From JBNGOQ01 sp050589645 (GTDB taxonomy: Bacteria > Bacteroidota > Bacteroidia > Flavobacteriales > Flavobacteriaceae), in assembly GCF_050589645.1 (NCBI RefSeq), contig NZ_JBNGOQ010000003.1, forward strand, positions 897,977-961,976: a stretch of DNA of 64,000 nt, given 5' to 3'. Both the position numbers and the translations under genes were made by a program. Below are positions 1 through 8,796 of the stretch, in pieces. Positions within the stretch are counted from its first letter, which is position 1. The number at the start of each line of letters is the position of its first letter. The notes under the pieces are model-generated. The model worked only from the letters and a program-made list of their open reading frames with translations, made no database searches and was not told where the DNA came from.

Positions 1-226
1 GATAATTGATATAATCCTGCAGGTAGTCCTTTAAATGCCCAAGATTGGTGTATTGCGGGGCCGTCCGTATTTTCACATCCTGTTTGAAAAGGACATCCAG
101 CATGGGAATCAGGGCGGCAAAGGAGAGCGCGCTGAACAGCGCATACAGAATATTAAAAAAGATGTTGAGATAACCGTACCTACGATAGGGTAGGGCAAAA
201 CGAAGGATTTTCTTGAAATAATCCAT
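1..226 (-). CDS. ABC exporter, MsbA-type (N-terminal fragment, cut by window edge)
   Basis: Only the first 75 codons lie in the window. They read MDYFKKILRFALPYRRYGYL and continue into a hydrophobic stretch (about residues 20-45) that matches the first transmembrane segment of fused permease-ATPase exporters of the MsbA/lipid A flippase type. The ATG overlaps the stop codon of the phosphohexomutase upstream by one base (TAATG), which implies translational coupling and membership in the leftward DUF4199-glycosyltransferase-mutase cluster. The ATPase half is outside the window, so the family call rests on the N-terminal pattern and on the usual gene order in Flavobacteriaceae. Confidence 0.75.
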   Translation of the reverse strand, partial: MDYFKKILRFALPYRRYGYLNIFFNILYALFSALSFAALIPMLDVLFKQDVKIRTAPQYTNLGHLKDYLQDYINY

Positions 227-1935
227 TAAACGAGTTTCAGTTCAGCGAGAATGCGGTTTATTTTACCCTCCAATAGACGTTCTACCTGCTCAAAATCCGC
301 TACCCGTTCCAAGGGCGCATTAACGCTGAAATAGAATTTTATTTTGGGTTCGGTACCACTGGGGCGTGCCGCCATCCGGGTGCCATCTTCTGTGCTGTAG
401 ATGAGTACGTTCGATTTTGGAATTGTTATGGCTCTTTCTTCTCCTGTGACCCTATTTTTTGCCACAGAGGTGTTGTAGTCTTCTACCCAAACCACCTTGG
501 AACCGTCTAGTGCACCGATTGGGTTTTCACGGAAATCGACCATCATCTGCTTTATTTCCTCCGCCCCGCTCATGCCCTTTTTGGTAAGGGAAATCAATTT
601 TTCCTTATAAAAACCATAATCCACATAGGACTGGAGCAGCTCCAGGTAAAACGAGCTCCCTCGAGCCTTGGCATCGGCCGCTATTTCGCATGCCAAGAGT
701 GTTGCTGTCACGGCATCCTTGTCCCTTACAAAATCGCCCACCATAAAACCAAAGCTCTCTTCGCCGCCCCCGACAAAATGTTGGTCGGGAAAATCCTTGA
801 TCATTTTGGCAATCCATTTAAATCCGGTCAGTGCAATTTTACATTCCACGCCGTAGGCGGCCGCCATTTGATCCATCATGGGAGTGGAAACGATGGTGGA
901 TGCAATAAACTCGTTCCCCTTGAATCCCTTTTCCTTTTGCCGGTCCAGTAAAAATTTGGTCATGAGGACCATGGTCTGGTTGCCGTTGAGCAATTCTAGC
1001 TTTCCATCATGGTTCCTCACCGCGATACCCAAGCGGTCGCTGTCCGGGTCGGTGCCTACCACCATGTCGGCCCCAATGTCTTCCGCTTTTTTGATGGCCA
1101 GGGCAAGGGCTTCCGGTTCTTCCGGATTGGGCGATGCTACGGTAGGGAAGTTACCGTCAGGGACCGCCTGTTCCTCAATAATGGTGACATTTGTATAGCC
1201 GGCCCTTTTCAACACCTCGGGTATGGCCGTTATGGAAGTGCCGTGCAGAGAGGTAAATACTACTGAAAAGTTGTCTTTTTCCCTGGCACCAAAACTTCCG
1301 TTGGCCACGGAGGCTTCCAAAAAAGCTTCATCAACGGTCTTATCTATTAATTCTATGAGGTCCGGTGCCGCATCAAAATTAACGTCGCTATAATCCAGGG
1401 CGTTGATTTCATCTATGATCTCGTTATCCTGCGGGGGGACAATCTGTCCGCCATCGGTCCAATACACTTTGTACCCGTTGTATTCCGGAGGATTATGGGA
1501 GGCCGTTAGTACAATACCGGCATGACAGTTAAGCTCCTTTACTGCGAACGAGAGTTCGGGTGTTGTCCTGAGTTCGGAGAACAGAAAAACCTTTATCCCG
1601 TTCGCTGCAAAAACCTCGGCCACCGTTCTGGCCAAAGTATCGCTATTGTGACGGCAGTCATAAGCAATGACCACTTTGATCTGCTGCCCGCCATAGGTCT
1701 TTTTTAGATAGTTGCTAAGTCCCTGGGTGTTTTTCCCCAGGGTATATTTGTTGATTCTATTGGTACCCACGCCCATGATACCACGCATACCTCCGGTGCC
1801 GAAGTCAAGGCTCCGATAAAATCGATCTTTGAGTTCTTCAATATCGGTTTCCAATAATTGGGATACTTCTTTTTGGGTATCGGCATCAAAGGTGTCCGTG
1901 AGCCAGGTCTTGGCGGTATCTATAACTGGGTCCAT
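226..1935 (-). CDS. Phosphohexomutase (phosphoglucomutase/phosphomannomutase)
   Basis: A 569-residue cytoplasmic enzyme of the alpha-D-phosphohexomutase family, which moves phosphate between C1 and C6 of hexoses. All four family motifs are visible: the phosphoserine loop TASHNP near residues 144-149, the metal loop GTDPDSDR near 294, the sugar-binding GGGEESFG near 390, and the phosphate-binding RPSGTEPK near 528. The length (about 570) fits the bacterial PgcA-type rather than the shorter GlmM. It sits between a glycosyltransferase and an MsbA-like exporter, so supply of sugar-1-phosphate for envelope glycans is plausible. The substrate cannot be read from sequence alone. Confidence 0.95.
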   Translation of the reverse strand: MDPVIDTAKTWLTDTFDADTQKEVSQLLETDIEELKDRFYRSLDFGTGGMRGIMGVGTNRINKYTLGKNTQGLSNYLKKTYGGQQIKVVIAYDCRHNSDTLARTVAEVFAANGIKVFLFSELRTTPELSFAVKELNCHAGIVLTASHNPPEYNGYKVYWTDGGQIVPPQDNEIIDEINALDYSDVNFDAAPDLIELIDKTVDEAFLEASVANGSFGAREKDNFSVVFTSLHGTSITAIPEVLKRAGYTNVTIIEEQAVPDGNFPTVASPNPEEPEALALAIKKAEDIGADMVVGTDPDSDRLGIAVRNHDGKLELLNGNQTMVLMTKFLLDRQKEKGFKGNEFIASTIVSTPMMDQMAAAYGVECKIALTGFKWIAKMIKDFPDQHFVGGGEESFGFMVGDFVRDKDAVTATLLACEIAADAKARGSSFYLELLQSYVDYGFYKEKLISLTKKGMSGAEEIKQMMVDFRENPIGALDGSKVVWVEDYNTSVAKNRVTGEERAITIPKSNVLIYSTEDGTRMAARPSGTEPKIKFYFSVNAPLERVADFEQVERLLEGKINRILAELKLV

Positions 1936-1965
1936 AGTGGGAAGAGGATTAGCTTTGGGCCAAAA

Positions 1966-2940
1966 TTACGAAGAATATTGTTTTTCACTTGCCCTGAGGT
2001 TTATTTCTTCTGAAATTTCATACCGCTTTTGGTCTTTTCTGGAACGCACCATGATCTCGCCCAAAAAACCGGCTAAAAAAAGCTGCGTTCCCATGATCAT
2101 GGCCGTAAGTGAAATAAAGAATTGCGGCCGGTCTGTGATCAAACGCCCGGTAGGATTTAAGAAGAGTTTGTCTATACCCAAATAAAGGGCAAAGCCAAAG
2201 CCAATGAGCGACATGACTACTCCAAGGGCCCCAAAGAGGTGCATAGGGCGCCTTCCAAATTTGGAAACGAACCAGATGGTGATGAGGTCCAAAAAACCGT
2301 TGATAAATCGCTCCATACCAAATTTGGTTTTGCCGTATTTTCTCGCCTGATGCTGTACCACTTTCTCGTCAATTTTTGTGAACCCTGCACTTTTTACCAG
2401 AACGGGAATATAACGGTGCATTTCACCAGAAACTTCAATGGTCTTGATTACCTGCTTTCGATAGGCCTTTAACCCACAATTAAAATCATGCAACTTGACC
2501 CCCGAGGTTTTCCTCGCTGCCCAATTGAACAGCTTTGAGGGGATATTTTTAGTGATTATGGCATCATAGCGCTTCTTTTTCCATCCGGAAATCAGGTCGA
2601 ACCTTTCTTCGGTTATCAGCGCGTAAAGCGCCGGAATTTCCTCAGGGTTGTCCTGTAGGTCGGCGTCCATGGTCACGACTACTTCGCCGGTGGCTGCCTT
2701 AAAACCGGCATGCAGGGCTTGCGATTTTCCAAAGTTTTTCAGAAAACGAATTCCCTTTACATTTGGGTTTTCCCGGGAAAGTTGTGAAACAACCTCCCAT
2801 GAGTCGTCCGTGCTCCCGTCATCGATAAAAAGAATCTCGTATAAAAAATGATTGGATTGCATCACCTGTACAATCCAATCATGTAGTTCTTTAAGCGATT
2901 CTTCTTCGTTCAGTAAAGGAATTACTATGGATAAATTCAT
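1966..2940 (-). CDS. Glycosyltransferase family 2, membrane-anchored (DPM1/ArnC-like)
   Basis: A 324-residue inverting GT-A transferase. It opens with SIVIPLLNEEESL and carries the nucleotide-sugar/metal motif DAD (residues 92-94, in MDADLQDNPE). The C-terminal third has two long hydrophobic segments (roughly 233-252 and 267-292), the layout of polyprenyl-phosphate glycosyltransferases that load a lipid carrier on the inner membrane face. It is 30 bases upstream of the phosphohexomutase and 35 bases downstream of the DUF4199 gene, all leftward, so probably one transcript. Donor sugar unknown. Confidence 0.93.
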   Translation of the reverse strand: MNLSIVIPLLNEEESLKELHDWIVQVMQSNHFLYEILFIDDGSTDDSWEVVSQLSRENPNVKGIRFLKNFGKSQALHAGFKAATGEVVVTMDADLQDNPEEIPALYALITEERFDLISGWKKKRYDAIITKNIPSKLFNWAARKTSGVKLHDFNCGLKAYRKQVIKTIEVSGEMHRYIPVLVKSAGFTKIDEKVVQHQARKYGKTKFGMERFINGFLDLITIWFVSKFGRRPMHLFGALGVVMSLIGFGFALYLGIDKLFLNPTGRLITDRPQFFISLTAMIMGTQLFLAGFLGEIMVRSRKDQKRYEISEEINLRASEKQYSS

Positions 2941-2975
2941 TGAATACTTCTGAGAAATCTACCCAAAAGTACAAA

Positions 2976-3503
2976 TTACTTAAGAGTTTCGTCCTTTTTT
3001 TTGATTACCAATGTTGGAATTAGGGACAATAGGAATCCGAAGATTACGCTGAAAAGCAGACCAAAGGTAACTTGCCAAAAGGGTGTGGAGAACTGCTTTT
3101 GCCCATCCAATTGGGCCTCAATTTGGTCCGAAGTGAGTTTCCCGCTCTCCATGAGCTGGCCCTTCTGGTATTCCAGGGCCTTTTGCACGGTATCGGGATC
3201 CAACACATTGGTGATCAACAGATTAAAAATAATCCCAACGATACCGCCTATCAGACAGATACCTACCCCGATTTTTAGGCCTTGTCCAAAGGACATAAGT
3301 CCGTTATTGGCTTTTTTAAACTGAACCATGCCAATAATGATGAGGGTAAGCATTAACAAAACGCTCACCACAAAGATGGGGATACCGCCCTGATAGTGCA
3401 TATCCAAGGCGAACAGCATTAGCCCGAAGACGACATTGACCGCGCCCAGTATAAGCCCAAAGGTCATGGCATACTTTCCGGTTTTTGGTTGATTTTCTTC
3501 CAT
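2976..3503 (-). CDS. DUF4199 family membrane protein
   Basis: A 175-residue protein with four predicted transmembrane helices (about 13-31, 38-58, 75-98 and 145-168) separated by short loops. The third loop is charged and rich in Gln, Glu and Lys (residues 100-140). It matches the Bacteroidetes family DUF4199, whose biochemical role is unknown. It is the first gene of the leftward envelope cluster, and in related genomes it commonly precedes a GT2 gene. The function is unassigned; a structural or accessory membrane role is inference only. Confidence 0.85.
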   Translation of the reverse strand: MEENQPKTGKYAMTFGLILGAVNVVFGLMLFALDMHYQGGIPIFVVSVLLMLTLIIIGMVQFKKANNGLMSFGQGLKIGVGICLIGGIVGIIFNLLITNVLDPDTVQKALEYQKGQLMESGKLTSDQIEAQLDGQKQFSTPFWQVTFGLLFSVIFGFLLSLIPTLVIKKKDETLK

Positions 3504-3604
3504 TTTACAAGGGTTTTAAGGTTGTTTGTTTCATTAGTTACAAGATGCAGGGTTTTGTTACAATGAAAACCGTTATTTTTTATTTCTATTTTTTGGCAAT
3601 TAAA

Positions 3605-3634
3605 TTGTTCATTAAAGAAAAAACCGTAAATTTG
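3605..3634 (+). promoter_or_regulatory. Housekeeping promoter for the L31 gene
   Basis: TTG at 3605-3607, a 19-base spacer, then TAAATTTG at 3627-3634. This matches the Bacteroidetes sigma-A pattern (-33 TTG, -7 TAnnTTTG). It lies 37 bases before the L31 ATG. Confidence 0.75.
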
Positions 3635-3671
3635 CACGGCTAAAAATTTAGAAAAGAAAAAGTTTTCCAAG

Positions 3672-3944
3672 ATGAGAAAAGGCATACACCCAGAGAATTA
3701 TAGATTGGTGGCATTTAAGGATATGTCCAACGACGATGTTTTTATAACAAAGTCCACAGCGAATACCAAGGAGACCTTGGAGGTAGATGGTGTGGAATAT
3801 CCTTTGGTTAAATTGGAAATTTCCAGAACCTCTCACCCTTACTACACCGGTAAGGCTAAATTGGTAGATACTGCAGGACGTATCGATAAGTTTAAGAGCA
3901 AATACAAGAAATTTGCCAAGGATACCAAAACAGAGGAAGAATAA
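3672..3944 (+). CDS. rpmE2: 50S ribosomal protein L31, type B
   Basis: A 90-residue protein opening MRKGIHPENYRLVAFKDMS, diagnostic of bL31 type B. The zinc-ribbon cysteines of type A L31 are absent (there are no Cys residues), so this is the zinc-independent form. It is a single-gene transcript: a clear Bacteroidetes promoter stands 37 bases upstream and a perfect-palindrome terminator follows within 20 bases. Confidence 0.97.
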   Translation: MRKGIHPENYRLVAFKDMSNDDVFITKSTANTKETLEVDGVEYPLVKLEISRTSHPYYTGKAKLVDTAGRIDKFKSKYKKFAKDTKTEEE

Positions 3945-3962
3945 TAATTATATGCTTCGATA

Positions 3963-4002
3963 AAATAACGCCCTCGATGATCATCGAGGGCGTTATTTTT
4001 TT
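3963..4002 (+). terminator. Rho-independent terminator after L31
   Basis: A perfect 36-base palindrome (3963-3998; 18-base arms centred on TGATCA) runs into a T tract. Both flanks are A/T runs, so it could act in both directions, but only the rightward gene ends here. Confidence 0.92.
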
Positions 4003-4023
4003 AATTTTATTCAAAATCCGACC

Positions 4024-5199
4024 ATGAACTATATTCTATTTGATGGAAGCGTGCGCAAGGCACTTCTACCTTTTACCTATACCCGACCGGTAGCGGATAT
4101 TAGAATTGGAATATTGACCATCCGGGAGAAGTGGGAAAACCATCTTCAATTGAAAACAAGCACCCTCACCGAGGACTATCTTTCCGCTAAATACCCCCTT
4201 GTGGAAAAGGAGGAAAATGTCTTGATCAATGCGTCCTATTTACCTACTGAGGCTTTGGTAGCACAGGTGAAACAGTTAAAGGAGAACGAGGCCATTTTTC
4301 ATGAGGGAACACTGGTTGCCTGTTATGCCCGGAAGGCCGAGGTGAAAACCGATTATTCGGATAACCATACCATCACCTTCAAGGAAGAGGTATTTCGCCT
4401 GCAGCACACCTGGGATATCTTTTCCAAAAATGGGGAGGCCATAAAAGCCGATTTTGATCTGATTACCCGGGGCCGAAAAAGTGCTCCAATTTCCAAAACC
4501 AATAAGTTGATCCGGCCAGACCAAATTTTTCTTGAGGAGGGAGCCGAGGTGGAATACAGTATTTTAAATGCCTCCGAAGGACCTATCTACTTGGGACGGA
4601 ACACCTTGGTCATGGAGGGCAATATGATCAGGGGAGGTTTTGCACTTTGTGAAAATGCTGTCGTCAAAATGGGCGCCAAGATTTATGGGCCAACCACAGT
4701 GGGCCCCTATGGAAAAGTCTGTGGGGAGATCAATAATTCGGTCATCTTTGGATATTCCAGCAAGGGCCATGACGGATATCTGGGGAATTCGGTGTTGGGG
4801 GAATGGTGCAATATTGGCGCCGATTCCAACAATTCCAACCTTAAAAACAACTATGCCAAGGTACGCCTATGGAATTACGAAACCGAGAAGTTTGATCATA
4901 CCGGACTACAGTTCTGTGGCCTTATGATGGGCGACCACAGTAAAACGGCCATCAATACGATGTTCAATACGGGAACGGTAATCGGAGTCAATGTCAATGT
5001 ATACGTCCCTGGCTTTCCCCGGAATTTTATCCCCAGTTTTAGTTGGGGTGGGGCATCGGGTTTTTCTACCTATTCCACCAAAAAAGCTTTTGAGGCCGCC
5101 GAGGTAATGATGGCACGCCGCAATGTGGTATTCGATGACAAGGAGGCTGCGATTCTTGAGCACGTCTTTGAAACGTCCAAAAAATGGCGGAACGAGTAG
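4024..5199 (+). CDS. GlmU-like sugar nucleotidyltransferase/left-handed beta-helix protein
   Basis: A 391-residue protein. The N-terminal half starts MNYILFDGSVRKALLPFTYT and contains TRPVADIRIGILTIREKW, typical of the NTP_transf_4 family, a divergent GlmU N-domain in which the usual G-x-G-T-x-M nucleotide loop is not present. The C-terminal half (about 170-330) has short hexapeptide-like repeats with many Gly and Asn, as in left-handed beta-helix acyltransferases. Related genomes call it 'GlmU family protein'. Whether it is an active uridylyltransferase is doubtful without the standard loop; a role in amino-sugar or cell-wall precursor metabolism is inference. Confidence 0.85.
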   Translation: MNYILFDGSVRKALLPFTYTRPVADIRIGILTIREKWENHLQLKTSTLTEDYLSAKYPLVEKEENVLINASYLPTEALVAQVKQLKENEAIFHEGTLVACYARKAEVKTDYSDNHTITFKEEVFRLQHTWDIFSKNGEAIKADFDLITRGRKSAPISKTNKLIRPDQIFLEEGAEVEYSILNASEGPIYLGRNTLVMEGNMIRGGFALCENAVVKMGAKIYGPTTVGPYGKVCGEINNSVIFGYSSKGHDGYLGNSVLGEWCNIGADSNNSNLKNNYAKVRLWNYETEKFDHTGLQFCGLMMGDHSKTAINTMFNTGTVIGVNVNVYVPGFPRNFIPSFSWGGASGFSTYSTKKAFEAAEVMMARRNVVFDDKEAAILEHVFETSKKWRNE

Positions 5200-5270
5200 T
5201 TTTCCCTGGAGCTGCTCGATGGTCGCTAGCCCGTAAACACTGCACACTTTATACTTCCACCATAAGTTGG

Positions 5271-5278
5271 TATATTTG
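5271..5278 (+). promoter_or_regulatory. -7 element (TATATTTG) for mtaB
   Basis: TATATTTG matches TAnnTTTG exactly and lies 30 bases before the mtaB ATG at 5309. No clear TTG is seen at -33. Its position argues against translation starting upstream at 5267. Confidence 0.6.
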
Positions 5279-5308
5279 CAGTCCCAAAAACAGGATTACC
5301 GAATTGAG

Positions 5309-6637
5309 ATGAAAAAAAAGGTCGCATTTTACACGTTGGGATGTAAGCTGAACTTCTCGGAAACCTCTACCATTGCCAGAGGGTTTACGGAAGAGGGGTT
5401 TGAACGTGTGCCGTTCTCCGAACCGGCCGACATGTATGTGATCAACACCTGTTCGGTGACCGAAAATGCCGATAAACGTTTTAAGACTGTCGTAAAGCAG
5501 GCGCAGAAGTCCAATCCAAAGGCTTTTGTGGCCGCTATAGGATGTTATGCCCAGTTAAAACCGGAGGAACTTGCGGCCGTGGGCGGAGTAGATCTGGTCT
5601 TGGGGGCGACGGAAAAATTCAAGATTACCGATTATATCAACGACCTTTCCAAGAACGATTTTGGGGAGGTACATTCCTGTGAAATAGAAGAAGCCGATTT
5701 TTATGTGGGCAGTTATGCCATCGGTGATCGCACCCGGGCTTTTTTAAAGGTACAGGACGGATGTGACTATAAGTGTACCTATTGTACAATTCCCCTTGCT
5801 AGGGGAATATCACGCAGCGACACATTATCGAATGTGTTGGAAAATGCAGCGCAGATCGCGGCACAGGACATCAAGGAAATAGTACTTACTGGGGTCAACA
5901 TAGGCGATTACGGAAAAGGGGAGTTTGGGAACAAAAAGCACGAGCACACCTTTTTGGATTTGGTCAGGGCGCTTGATCAGGTCCAGGGGATACACCGCCT
6001 ACGAATTTCTTCCATAGAGCCCAATTTGCTAAAGAACGAAACCATAGATTTTGTTGCGGGCAGCAAAACATTTGTGCCCCACTTTCATATTCCCCTACAA
6101 AGTGGTAGCGATACCGTACTTGGACTTATGCGAAGACGTTATCGGAAAGATCTGTACGTAGATAGGGTACACCATATAAAACAGACCATGCCCCATGCCT
6201 GTATCGGGGTGGATGTCATTGTAGGTTTCCCGGGCGAGACGGAAGCACATTTTTTGGAAACCTATCACTTTCTTCAGGAATTGGATGTTTCCTATTTGCA
6301 TGTCTTTACCTATTCTGAACGGGACAATACCCTGGCCACTTCCATGCCAGGAGCTGTACCCAAAAATATTAGGAGCAAACGCAGCAGGATGCTGCGAGGG
6401 CTATCCGCAAAAAAACGTAGGGCTTTCTACGAGGGTCAATTGGGTAGCGAACGGACCGTACTTTTTGAGGGAGAAAACAAGGAAGGGTACATCCATGGCT
6501 TTACGGAAAACTACATAAAGGTAAAGGCTCCATGGGACCCCAAGCTTGTGAATACACTGCACAAGGTGCAGCTAAGCGAGATTGGGGAAGATGGAGTAGT
6601 GCGATTTCAATGGATGGCCGAAGCCGTCAAGGCATAA
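5309..6637 (+). CDS. mtaB: tRNA t6A37 methylthiotransferase MtaB
   Basis: A radical-SAM enzyme of 442 residues that converts t6A at position 37 of ANN-decoding tRNAs to ms2t6A. Visible parts in order: the UPF0004 domain with three cluster ligands (GCKLN, NTCSVTENAD, GCYAQ), the radical SAM motif CDYKCTYC (about 167-174), and a C-terminal TRAM-like region. The pattern fits MtaB rather than MiaB or RimO. The ATG at 5309 was chosen because MKKKVAFYTLGCKLN is the family N-terminus and a -7 promoter element lies between it and the alternative start at 5267. Confidence 0.94.
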   Translation: MKKKVAFYTLGCKLNFSETSTIARGFTEEGFERVPFSEPADMYVINTCSVTENADKRFKTVVKQAQKSNPKAFVAAIGCYAQLKPEELAAVGGVDLVLGATEKFKITDYINDLSKNDFGEVHSCEIEEADFYVGSYAIGDRTRAFLKVQDGCDYKCTYCTIPLARGISRSDTLSNVLENAAQIAAQDIKEIVLTGVNIGDYGKGEFGNKKHEHTFLDLVRALDQVQGIHRLRISSIEPNLLKNETIDFVAGSKTFVPHFHIPLQSGSDTVLGLMRRRYRKDLYVDRVHHIKQTMPHACIGVDVIVGFPGETEAHFLETYHFLQELDVSYLHVFTYSERDNTLATSMPGAVPKNIRSKRSRMLRGLSAKKRRAFYEGQLGSERTVLFEGENKEGYIHGFTENYIKVKAPWDPKLVNTLHKVQLSEIGEDGVVRFQWMAEAVKA

Positions 6638-6660
6638 AAAAACCTCTCGAAGGAGAGGTT
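6636..6660 (-). terminator. Terminator for the leftward GNAT-like gene
   Basis: The stem AACCTCTC/GAGAGGTT (6641-6660, loop GAAG) is followed on the minus strand by a run of seven T. On the plus strand there is no T tract, so it serves the minus-strand gene; it touches the mtaB stop codon. Confidence 0.8.
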
Positions 6661-6668
6661 GAAGATCG

Positions 6669-6962
6669 TTAGATTCGGATTCCGACCGGAAGCATTTCCT
6701 TATACTGTCGGTTCTTTCTCAAAAAACCAGCTATCTGGGGGCTGGTTGGAACAACCCGTAGGTTTTTCTCTTGAATCTGGTGAAGTACCCCTTTGATAAA
6801 GTCCTCTTTGAAACTTTCGTCGGTGATTTCTTCCGGAATGACCAGCTTGGTCAAAAAGACCTTGCGCTCCTGGGAAGAATACTCAATCTTAGCTAAATGT
6901 CCATCAACCCTAGTTTCAAATTGGCGCAAGAAACTATTGTCCTTAATTTCTACTTCATTCAT
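6669..6962 (-). CDS. Small GNAT-like N-acetyltransferase (YjdJ type)
   Basis: A 97-residue protein that fits the single-domain, shortened GNAT family (Acetyltransf_CG/YjdJ type): an N-terminal beta strand pair (RQFETRVDGHLAKIEYSS), the central FLTKLVIPEEI, a helix that would bind the CoA pyrophosphate (KGVLHQIQEKN) and PTSPQIAGFLRKN near the end. The substrate is unknown. It is monocistronic, with its own terminator to the left and a possible -7 element (TACCTTTG, minus strand, 7079-7086) upstream. Confidence 0.82.
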   Translation of the reverse strand: MNEVEIKDNSFLRQFETRVDGHLAKIEYSSQERKVFLTKLVIPEEITDESFKEDFIKGVLHQIQEKNLRVVPTSPQIAGFLRKNRQYKEMLPVGIRI

Positions 6963-7132
6963 ATAGTTTGATTTTAAAATTGATTAGGTTTGGCGATCAC
7001 AACGCTCTCGAATCGTAATCTAAAGCCTTAGTTGGTTTGTATTATTCTTAAATTGAGGTTAAATTTGAATCAGGACAGCAAAGGTAACAAAAAAAAAGCT
7101 ATTTTCCTAGATTTTTATAGCGTTAACAGCAC

Positions 7133-7795
7133 ATGACCAGCGACAAAATACATGTCTACTTTATGCCTGGCATGGCGGCCAATTCCTCCATTTTTGGCAA
7201 CATTGCGCTACCTCCGGAAAGGTTCCAGCAACACCTGCTCAATTGGTTCGTTCCCCATAAGGGTATGAGCTTGGAAGCCTACGCCTTAGCGATGTGCAAA
7301 GCGGTGAAACATCCAAATCCTGTTCTTGTGGGCGTTTCATTTGGGGGCATGCTTGTGCAGGAGATGGCCAAACATATCCCAACCAGAAAAGTAATTATTG
7401 TCTCCAGTGTGAAGCACAGTTCCGAACTTCCCAAACGGATGATCTTTGCCAAATACACCAAAATCCACAAACTGTTGCCAACGGGATTGGTGAACAACGT
7501 GGAGCTTTTGGCGAAATACGCCTTTGGGGAAACCGTCACCAAGCGCCTGGAACTGTACGAGCAATATCTATCCATTCGTGACAAGTATTATATTGATTGG
7601 GCCATTGATCAGATTGTAAATTGGAAACAGTCCGAACAGCTTCCTGGCCTGATTCACATCCACGGGGAAAAGGATGCGGTATTCCCTTTGTCCCATATAA
7701 AAAAATGCACGATTGTCAAAAATGGCACCCATACCATGATCATTCACCGATTTAAATGGTTCAATGAACACCTGCCAACAATTATTTTGGAATAA
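7133..7795 (+). CDS. Alpha/beta hydrolase
   Basis: A 220-residue cytoplasmic hydrolase. The nucleophile elbow is GVSFGGM (Ser at about residue 66), with the candidate catalytic Asp in HGEKDAVFP (about 182) and a His near the C-terminus in NGTHTMIIH. There is no signal peptide. The length and the early MPGMAANSSIF oxyanion region fit a small Bacteroidetes hydrolase family often seen next to a lytic transglycosylase gene, as here. The substrate cannot be predicted. Confidence 0.88.
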   Translation: MTSDKIHVYFMPGMAANSSIFGNIALPPERFQQHLLNWFVPHKGMSLEAYALAMCKAVKHPNPVLVGVSFGGMLVQEMAKHIPTRKVIIVSSVKHSSELPKRMIFAKYTKIHKLLPTGLVNNVELLAKYAFGETVTKRLELYEQYLSIRDKYYIDWAIDQIVNWKQSEQLPGLIHIHGEKDAVFPLSHIKKCTIVKNGTHTMIIHRFKWFNEHLPTIILE

Positions 7796-7839
7796 GGGAG
7801 TTCTATTTTATACCTTTGGGTAACGAAAAAATACGTGTT

Positions 7840-8784
7840 ATGAAGTTTTTGAAGAATGTTTTGATGGTTTTGGGGGTGGTTTTTGTTGTCGGGTCCTTAA
7901 TTTTTGCCGTACAGCACAAGGCCTTTGAAGCTAACCCTCCCACGGAAAAAGACACCCAGGCCGATACTAACGGATATAGAATTTCTGCAATCGATATTCC
8001 CGAAGACCTGAATTTTGCCGGAGAGGCCGTTCCTGTGGAAGACCCGGAGATTATGGAACGGGTAGACCGGGAGTTTTTGGTGAACACCTATTGGCAGTCC
8101 AATGCGCTACTCTTGATGAAACGTGCCAATAAATATTTTCCTATCATAGAACCCATTTTGGCAAAGAACGGTGTCCCTGAGGATTTTAAATATCTTGCGG
8201 TTGCGGAAAGCGGCTTACAGCAAGTTGTTTCACCGGCAGGTGCCACCGGCTTTTGGCAAATAATGAAAGCCACAGGCCGGGAATACGGCTTGGAAATCAA
8301 CTCCAATGTAGATGAACGCTACCATATTGCCAAGGCTACCGAAGTAGCCTGCAACTATATAAAAAGATATAAGAAAAAATATGGCAGTTGGACACTAACC
8401 GCCGCCGCTTATAATGCCGGCCCGGGCGCTATAAACAAATTTATGGGCATTCAAAAGGCGGAAGATTATTACGATCTGCTCCTGGGCGAGGAGACCGGAC
8501 GTTACGTTTTTCGAATATTGGCCATCAAGGAAATCCTATCGAATCCTGAAAAATACGGTTTTGATATTGGCAAGGAAGACATGTATAATGCCATACCCAC
8601 CTTTAGGGTAGAGGTAGATGAACCGGTATTTAATTTTGCCGATTTTGCCCAACAATACGAAATCAACTATAAGATCCTAAAAAGGCATAATCCTTGGCTC
8701 CGTGAGCCTCATTTGAACAACAGTTCCGGAAAGAAATACATCATTGAAATCCCTAACAAGGGGTACTACAAATTGTCCAAATAA
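7840..8784 (+). CDS. Membrane-anchored lytic transglycosylase (SLT family)
   Basis: A 314-residue envelope enzyme that would cleave peptidoglycan between MurNAc and GlcNAc. Residues 1-22 form a signal or anchor segment (MKFLKNVLMVLGVVFVVGSL). The SLT domain (about 85-230) contains the catalytic Glu in AVAESGL, the GATGFWQ motif and the AAAYNAGPGAI motif. The region after about 250 (FAQQYEINYKILKRHNPWL) resembles a degenerate LysM. The ATG at 7840 is preferred over a TTG at 7816 because the signal segment starts there. Confidence 0.92.
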   Translation: MKFLKNVLMVLGVVFVVGSLIFAVQHKAFEANPPTEKDTQADTNGYRISAIDIPEDLNFAGEAVPVEDPEIMERVDREFLVNTYWQSNALLLMKRANKYFPIIEPILAKNGVPEDFKYLAVAESGLQQVVSPAGATGFWQIMKATGREYGLEINSNVDERYHIAKATEVACNYIKRYKKKYGSWTLTAAAYNAGPGAINKFMGIQKAEDYYDLLLGEETGRYVFRILAIKEILSNPEKYGFDIGKEDMYNAIPTFRVEVDEPVFNFADFAQQYEINYKILKRHNPWLREPHLNNSSGKKYIIEIPNKGYYKLSK

Positions 8785-8796
8785 CGAAAGACCACC

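Noticed and set aside
2239..2851. Several open frames inside the glycosyltransferase and other genes, on the opposite strand
   Set aside because: They have no recognisable motifs, no promoter and no conservation clues, and lie wholly inside well-supported genes.
3519..3560. TTGTAAC repeats upstream of the DUF4199 gene as an ECF promoter
   Set aside because: On the minus strand TGTAAC occurs twice, but no CGTC-like -10 box follows after 16 bases.
6636..6660. Hairpin as terminator for mtaB
   Set aside because: The T tract is present only on the minus strand; on the plus strand the stem is followed by GAAGATC, so it serves the leftward gene.
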